From the NCBI GenBank assembly GCA_002339345.1, contig DDKM01000030.1:1-49589 (forward strand): a stretch of DNA of 49,589 nt, read 5' to 3'. Positions 49,571-49,589 of this stretch are shown here, piece by piece (the stretch's first letter is position 1; every line of letters starts with the position of its first letter). A program made the translations under genes and the position numbers. The notes below the pieces were generated by a model. It was given only the letters and a program-made list of their open reading frames with translations, was not told the origin of the DNA and made no database searches. This stretch comes from Firmicutes bacterium UBA2598 (GTDB taxonomy: Bacteria; Bacillota; PH28-bin88).

Positions 49571-49589
49571 TTAATTATCCTTAAGCAAA
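49571..49589 (-). CDS. Possible 3' end of a DUF177/YceD gene (five codons only)
   Basis: In one frame the window edge encodes L-L-K-D-N followed by TAA, 35 bases before rpmF. A DUF177 (YceD) gene normally precedes rpmF and often ends in a similar leucine/lysine/asparagine tail. The segment is far too short for a firm call. Confidence 0.25.

Overview
The window looks like chromosomal DNA from a spore-forming, anaerobic member of the Clostridia, most like the Peptococcaceae / Desulfotomaculum-Pelotomaculum group. The evidence is a low-GC Gram-positive gene order around ffh/smc/fab, spoVS, FapR, YlxM, RbgA, DegS/DegU, an 11-gene nuo operon without nuoEFG, and a Tad pilus locus with no outer-membrane secretin. 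The genus assignment is inference. Almost every gene lies on the minus strand; the DUF1015 gene (about 2.05-3.38 kb) is the only clear plus-strand gene. I see no rRNA, tRNA or CRISPR array. The only stretch of more than 300 bases without an intact gene is 1-445. It holds the end of an IS200/IS605-type element, its subterminal hairpin, and the N-terminal stump of a GNAT acetyltransferase that the element interrupts.

Layout in transcription order (right to left). (1) 49.6-40.7 kb: rpmF, then a fatty-acid/phospholipid operon fapR-plsX-fabH-fabK-fabD-fabG-acpP-fabK-like-fabF, ending in rnc. A FapR-like operator lies over the predicted fapR start point. (2) 40.5-34.4 kb: spoVS with a sigma-H-like promoter and its own terminator, smc, an unusual tandem JAMM-fold protein, and ftsY. 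(3) 34.3-31.1 kb: a methylthioadenosine salvage cluster (phosphorylase, mtnA, deaminase). The active site of the phosphorylase suggests that it uses methylthioinosine, the product of the neighbouring deaminase. (4) 31.1-25.7 kb: ylxM-ffh-rpsP-khpA-rimM-trmD-rplS-lepB-rbgA, the classic SRP/ribosome-maturation operon, behind a good sigma-A-type promoter. (5) 25.7-14.5 kb: degS-degU, then a Tad/Flp pilus operon: flp, tadV, tadE, tadG-like, rcpC, a receiver-TadZ fusion, tadA, tadB, tadC, a DUF192 gene and a HAMP/coiled-coil membrane protein. (6) 14.4-3.8 kb: rnhB and the nuoABCDHIJKLMN operon. (7) 3.7-0 kb: yraN, the divergent DUF1015 gene, yifB, and the IS/GNAT debris.

The housekeeping backbone (rnc-smc-ftsY-ylxM-ffh-...-rbgA-rnhB-yraN-yifB) appears to be opened by four inserted modules: the tandem-JAMM gene, the methylthioadenosine cluster, degSU plus the Tad pilus, and complex I. 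Tight spacing, 1-10 nt overlaps (TAATG, ATGA) and ribosome-binding sites inside upstream genes show strong translational coupling within each module. The most interesting items are the tandem active/inactive JAMM protein between smc and ftsY, the methylthioinosine route, the receiver-TadZ fusion with an intact phospho-acceptor, and several cis-regulatory structures.
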